From Haloterrigena salina JCM 13891 (GTDB taxonomy: Archaea; Halobacteriota; Halobacteria; Halobacteriales; Natrialbaceae): a DNA stretch of 45,125 bases. A program made the translations under genes and the position numbers. This document shows, in pieces, positions 41,492-45,125 of this stretch (positions are counted from its first letter, which is position 1; each line of letters opens with the position of its first letter). The stretch covers positions 142,292-187,416 of the forward strand of contig NZ_AOIS01000011.1 of assembly GCF_000337495.1 (NCBI RefSeq), read 5' to 3'. The notes under the pieces are model-generated. The model worked only from the letters and a program-made list of their open reading frames with translations, had not been told where the DNA came from and made no database searches.

Positions 41492-42077
41492 GCGATTTTG
41501 TAACTATGAAAACCAGGAGTATTGTATTATATTAACTAGGAAAATCAGGGTATACTTTCAGTGGGTTTGAGACACCCTACCTGTGAGCTCCCCTGTAGCC
41601 ACGGGTCACGATGGAATTTCGCCCAAGTGCGGGATGTCGATCCCGATGTATACGAAGACTAATTCAGTGGTCGGTCCAATCGCGCCCTCGAGCGAACGGA
41701 GAGTACTTCGGAACTCTTCTCCAGGTCCTCGTCGTTCGGCGGGAGCGGTACAACGAAACTCCGGTGCGGAGAGCGCGACGATCACACCGAGACAACGGTT
41801 CTTCCGGAAGAGCGAGACGACGAGAATCAGAAGATGATCTATCACCGCTGGGTAACGAGTCATCTACGAGATGTAGAACTGTTGGAAGAGAAGACGCGCG
41901 GGGAACTGTGCGAATTAATTTAGAGTGGAACGGTCGATATTTGAACTAACGGAAGACGATCACTCTCGCTTCACTCGAGCGCTGCGACTTCCGAGATTCA
42001 AACCGGTCGATCAGCACGAACTCGTCGCTCACGGTGTTGTTCGCGACGACGTAAGTGGGATCGCCCGGATTCAAACA
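41492..42077. other. Degraded region left of the recombinase remnant
   Basis: This 585-nt region has short open frames on both strands without family resemblance. A leftward TATA element (TAATATAATA, near 41523-41532) serves the lyase-like gene. Two tRNA 3'-end-like fragments lie near its right end (41983-42004 and 42056-42076, minus strand). The whole stretch looks like decayed mobile DNA. Confidence 0.45.
42056..42076 (-). repeat. tRNA 3'-end-like fragment (possible relic att site)
   Basis: Read on the minus strand, GTTTGAATCCGGGCGATCCC and a final A resemble a T arm plus acceptor end with discriminator A. The T loop has T where the conserved C56 should be, so it is a decayed copy, not a gene. 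It ends 2 nt from the stop of the recombinase remnant, as expected for an old integration site. A second similar fragment lies at 41983-42004. Confidence 0.4.
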
Positions 42078-42371
42078 TCATTGACCTTCGCCCTCCTTGT
42101 CACTGAAGGTAAGCCGATCTAGGTATGGCCGCCTTCGCTCTCGCATTTCCTCCATTCGGGTCGGCTGATCATAATGTCTAAGCAGTACATCGATTGAAGT
42201 GTTCATTCGCTCCGAGACACGTTCCAGAGGAATCCCACGGTTGAGCTGCCAAGTGATTGATCCAGTTCGGATCGCGTGAGGATTCACCGATGACGGGCAC
42301 TTGCTGATCGACGAGTAATCGGGACATTCGCATATCGATCGATTGTTCCTGTGGGGGCAGTCCGAATGCCA
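42078..42371 (-). pseudogene. Tyrosine recombinase (integrase) C-terminal remnant
   Basis: The last 97 residues of a minus-strand frame match the end of haloarchaeal phage-type integrases. KCPSSVNPHAIRTGSITWQL carries the HxxR motif, SERMNTSIDVLLRHYDQPT contains the catalytic Tyr, and MEEMRERRRPYLDRL is the usual tail. The N-terminal core and catalytic domain with the first Arg are absent, and the upstream sequence in the same frame is unrelated. It is a truncated, inactive copy and marks this end as an old integration locus. Confidence 0.7.
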
Positions 42372-42464
42372 CGGTGCCGGTGTCGAAGCGACTACCCGCG
42401 ACGTAGGTGGGTTAGATGTCTGAAACGCCGCAGAGTGGAGCGAATTGGCCGCCGACATCTCTAT

Positions 42465-42700
42465 GATGAACTCATCTACCAGGCTACCAATCGCCCCGAG
42501 CAAGCCCTCCGAGATGTTGCTGAAGACATTAGCAACGGCCACGGGGTGGCTCGGTCAGACACTTGGAACACCTCGCTTGAGCGTTCTATGAGGAGTTGTT
42601 GTTCATCCAGGAGTGCATTGTCCCGCTCGTTGACGACATCGACGAGTTGAGTACCTACTTCGAACTCGAGGCGCGGCCAGAAGCGAACGAAGAGACATGA
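42465..42700 (+). pseudogene. Broken ORF with apparent frameshift
   Basis: Two adjacent plus-strand frames look like one broken gene: DELIYQATNRPEQALRDVAE to WNTSLE, then, in another frame, FYEELLFIQECIVPLVDDID to the stop at 42700. One missing base near 42583 would join them. The joined piece has halophile-like acidic composition. The stop overlaps the ATG of the next gene (ATGA), as real operons do. The start and family are unknown. Confidence 0.35.
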
Positions 42701-42954
42701 GCGAAACTATCGAAGTCGTGGGCGAGTCGGTCGAAAAGGGAGAGAACTATAACCCTCCGACTCTGGAAGAGTTAGAGCAGCACATGACCGAACTCGAAGA
42801 GCGGGGCGTTCCGGTCGAACTCGAGTGCTTTGAGCGTGGTAACTCTGTCGACCACCGCGTACTCCCCGAAGAACGGGATTTGGACAAGCCATTAGGAAAG
42901 ATGCTGTGTAGAAGTTGCATGGTGGAACACCCTCAGGCCAGAAACCTGTTTTAG
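42697..42954 (+). CDS. Small hypothetical protein with C-terminal CxxC
   Basis: The product is 85 aa. It is highly charged (NPPTLEELEQHMTELEERG) and ends with LCRSCMVEHPQARNLF, a CxxC that with the Cys at about 46 and His residues might bind metal. Its ATG overlaps the stop of the broken upstream frame (ATGA), suggesting that the two once formed an operon. No family recognised. It lies in the island between the recombinase remnant and the AT-rich stretch. Confidence 0.5.
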   Translation: MSETIEVVGESVEKGENYNPPTLEELEQHMTELEERGVPVELECFERGNSVDHRVLPEERDLDKPLGKMLCRSCMVEHPQARNLF

Positions 42955-43446
42955 GCGTCTATTCTTTTTGCGTTGCTATCATGTCTCACAGGTTTAATAA
43001 GGATAATAGGTACTCGAGAATCCGGTAGTAGTGTGATCACAATGGGAGAATTCTTCTATGACACCCCAAAATTACACCCTTGGTCTCCATTAGACCACAA
43101 GGAATACCAATTAGTAGTTAGTCGAACTGACGCGCAGTACATCATTTTGCTTTTGTATTGAGGGTCATTCCGAATTCTATGTATATAATATATCTTCCCC
43201 CACCATCTATTCTTTAGTATTAGGCCCTAATTCTATCAATTAAAAATAATAAATAAAGTCCTCCGTTCACAACTATATACCCTTTTCCTATGTAACATTC
43301 TCAATATATTATTATTTTCTATTATTTCTTCCGTAATCATATAATGTCAAGGTACATAAGTTGTTCTGTTGAACACCTTGTTTTACTCATTGAAATTGAA
43401 TTATTAAACTAGTACTCATGGCCAATGGTTCCTCAGACTTCAATGC
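42955..43446. other. AT-rich intergenic region
   Basis: About 490 nt, with 43160-43440 strikingly AT-rich compared with the rest of the window. A 39-codon frame (43042-43161, MGEFFYDTPKLHPW) lies near a TTTAATAA element but has no family resemblance. TTATTAAAC at 43401-43409 is a probable promoter of the beta-helix gene. No repeat units or inverted repeats of note were seen in the AT-rich core. Confidence 0.5.
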
Positions 43447-45125
43447 ATGTCCGACACGGAAAAAGATATTCGCAAAAGTAGTAAGAATAAGAGAATAAGA
43501 TCCTCTAATAAGTTCGGTCGGCGCAGTTATTTGAAGGCAGGTGGAGCCAGCATCGGAGCGCTGCTATTAGGATTCACGCACGGGACGGAACCAGCGGCCG
43601 CATCTACAACTAGCTCTGGCAGCGAGATTAACCTCACGCCGGAAGTCCCGCAGTGGGCATACGACATCTGGCAAAACGCCCCCGACGACCCTCGCGACGA
43701 GTGGCCGACCGAGGACGGCACAGGATACTCGGGCCGAAGCGGCGACCTCACAAATGCAATCAACAGTGCCTCGGGGAGTGCTATCGTCGACCTCGGCAGC
43801 GGCGGGGAGTACGAAATGCAGACCTCGCCCTCGAGCGCGTCTCTCGTCGGGTTGATCGGTGATCCCAATGACCCGCCAACTGTCTATCTCACCATGACGG
43901 GGACCTGTTGGGAAATGAGCCCCGATGAGCTCGTGCTTGAGGGAATCACGTTCGACATTAGCGAGACGTCAGACGTCTCACTGCTGCGCTCGTATGGTAT
44001 CAGCGATCGTCTCCACGTTCGGGACGTAACCCTTCGGGGGGAGCGCGAGCGTGTCGCGACCGGCGGGGGCAACCGGTCCAACTTCCTCGCGCAGATGGGC
44101 CCGAACGGCGAAGGGCTGATCGAACGGCTATCGCTCCCCGACGGGTGTATCGAGGATCTCAACTCCAGCGGCGACTACGCTATCCCCGCCGGCGCCGACC
44201 CGAGCCACGAGGGGCGGAACGTCTGGAAAGACTGCTACGTCGAAGGCTTCCGTGATAACGGGTACTACGTCCGTAATTCGCCAGGGCACAATCTACTGTG
44301 GAATTGCGAGGCGCTCAACAACGCCCGCACGAATATGAGGATCGGCGAAAACGACAGTATCGTCGGCGGACACTCGGAGATCAACACGGACTTTCCTCAT
44401 GAGGAACCCGACGAGCCCGGCCGCGCGCTCGGCAACGACGGACCCGAGTTCGACAAAGTCGTCGGACTAACGTGTGTTCTCGAGGGCGACGACTGGGGGA
44501 GTGCGGGCTTTATGCACTGGTCAGGCGGTGGCACCCCGGCTGAAGGCGGCCGGCTATATAATACCGTCTTCCACTTCAAATCGGGTGACTCGACGCCGAT
44601 TCGCGTTGACTCTAGCGCGAACCCCGTCTCGACATACGAGGATTGCTACATCCTTGACGAGACCAGCGGTAACGAGACGTTTGCAGTCGGCTACTTTAGA
44701 GTCGGCGACTCTGAGCCGCAACCCGGTACCGTCACTCTCAACGGAGGCAACCAAGTTGACAGCAACGCCGACACAACGTTTCGGATGGGTGCTGACGGCA
44801 CACTCAACACGGCCGACGGATCGAGTTATTCCAATACGGCCGTTTCGGCCAGCCAGGCCGGCGTTGAGGCTTCGCTGACGCCTGACGACTTCCCAACGTT
44901 CTACTTCGATTATGAGGATGACACCGGTGGCGGCAGCGATGGTCAAATCGATCTTGGAACTGATAACAACGCAGATTCCACAAGCAACGAAAATGGAATC
45001 CACTTTGAGGCCAAACAGGAGATCGATAGTATTCATCTCACCATCTCACAAAACAGTGAGGGGTTCACGACCTGCCGTCTCCGGGATGCCACTAGCACAG
45101 ATCTTATCGCAGAAAAGGATGTCTC
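43447..45125 (+). CDS. Tat-exported right-handed beta-helix protein (partial)
   Basis: 559 codons are visible and the gene continues beyond the window. The N-terminus has a Tat signal, FGRRSYLKAGGASIGALLLG. Residues about 60-420 have the short repeating strands and turns of pectate-lyase-like parallel beta-helices (LEGITFDISETSDVSLLRSY, VWKDCYVEGFRDNGYYVRNS, LLWNCEALNNARTNMRIGEN). After a Gly/Asp-rich linker (DDTGGGSDGQ) a second beta domain starts near 500 (GIHFEAKQEIDSIHLTISQN), possibly a carbohydrate-binding module. Such proteins bind or cleave polysaccharides, or form virus tail spikes. Its GC content is lower than the core genes, in line with an island gene. Confidence 0.85.
   Translation, partial: MSDTEKDIRKSSKNKRIRSSNKFGRRSYLKAGGASIGALLLGFTHGTEPAAASTTSSGSEINLTPEVPQWAYDIWQNAPDDPRDEWPTEDGTGYSGRSGDLTNAINSASGSAIVDLGSGGEYEMQTSPSSASLVGLIGDPNDPPTVYLTMTGTCWEMSPDELVLEGITFDISETSDVSLLRSYGISDRLHVRDVTLRGERERVATGGGNRSNFLAQMGPNGEGLIERLSLPDGCIEDLNSSGDYAIPAGADPSHEGRNVWKDCYVEGFRDNGYYVRNSPGHNLLWNCEALNNARTNMRIGENDSIVGGHSEINTDFPHEEPDEPGRALGNDGPEFDKVVGLTCVLEGDDWGSAGFMHWSGGGTPAEGGRLYNTVFHFKSGDSTPIRVDSSANPVSTYEDCYILDETSGNETFAVGYFRVGDSEPQPGTVTLNGGNQVDSNADTTFRMGADGTLNTADGSSYSNTAVSASQAGVEASLTPDDFPTFYFDYEDDTGGGSDGQIDLGTDNNADSTSNENGIHFEAKQEIDSIHLTISQNSEGFTTCRLRDATSTDLIAEKDV

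Noticed and set aside
41606-41863. 85-codon minus-strand frame
   Set aside because: No promoter, family or neighbour support; it lies in a decayed region.
43042-43161. 39-codon frame MGEFFYDTPKLHPW
   Set aside because: A TTTAATAA element lies upstream, but the spacing is too long and no homology is apparent.
1-45125. CRISPR arrays, toxin-antitoxin pairs or defence operons
   Set aside because: No repeat-spacer array and no recognisable cas, restriction-modification or toxin genes were seen, apart from the single nuclease-like gene near the left end.

Overview
This window is chromosomal DNA of an extremely halophilic archaeon, most likely a Natrialbaceae-type haloarchaeon; the genus cannot be fixed from the sequence. 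The signs are GC-rich codons, very acidic proteins, many genes whose start codon lies about 25-30 nt after a TTTAWA-like TATA element (leaderless transcripts), twin-arginine (Tat) signal peptides on most exported proteins, a PGF-CTERM protein, a TFB transcription factor, an MCM helicase with an intein, and an arginine pathway that uses the LysW carrier protein.

Layout. 1-760: an intact tRNA-Asp followed 140 bp later by a 35-bp copy of its 3' end and a PD-(D/E)XK endonuclease-like gene, probably the scar of an integrated element. 844-2946: a Bat-type regulator (receiver, two GAF domains, HTH-10). 2947-3524: noncoding, with two copies of a hairpin plus C-tract element. 3525-10272: a leftward block with two isoaspartyl methyltransferase homologues (one lacking the usual GQTIS motif), a zinc-finger protein, a LURP-one-like protein, an M29-like aminopeptidase and two related membrane TrkA-C proteins. 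10532-20405: housekeeping and conserved haloarchaeal genes, including a HerA-like ATPase with a coiled-coil neighbour, a metallophosphoesterase, a cation diffusion facilitator, a methyltransferase, an Fe-S XPD/DinG-like helicase, a 2H phosphoesterase and a membrane-anchored winged-helix protein.

20545-29958 is the metabolic core. An Arg-rich 30-codon mini-gene precedes argG-argH, and a tightly overlapping lysW-argX-argC-argB-argD-argE-argF set follows. Together these genes encode the route from glutamate on a LysW carrier to ornithine, citrulline and arginine. A possible 25-residue membrane peptide, threonine synthase, a small coiled-coil protein, a TFB with a Shine-Dalgarno sequence and mcm (180-residue intein in the P-loop) come next.

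36046-45125 is increasingly accessory: a DUF502 membrane protein, a frameshifted Tat-signal gene, a Tat-exported M14-like deacylase, a PGF-CTERM surface protein, a Tat-exported polysaccharide-lyase-like protein, a tyrosine-recombinase remnant beside tRNA-3'-end-like fragments, degraded ORFs, a strongly AT-rich stretch, and a Tat-exported beta-helix protein that runs off the window. This end looks like a decayed genomic island carrying extracellular polysaccharide-active or surface proteins.

I saw no CRISPR array, rRNA gene or complete insertion sequence. The strongest candidates for something undescribed are the Arg-rich leader ORF before argGH, the duplicated hairpin/C-tract element at 3.0-3.5 kb, and the microprotein at 30.1 kb.
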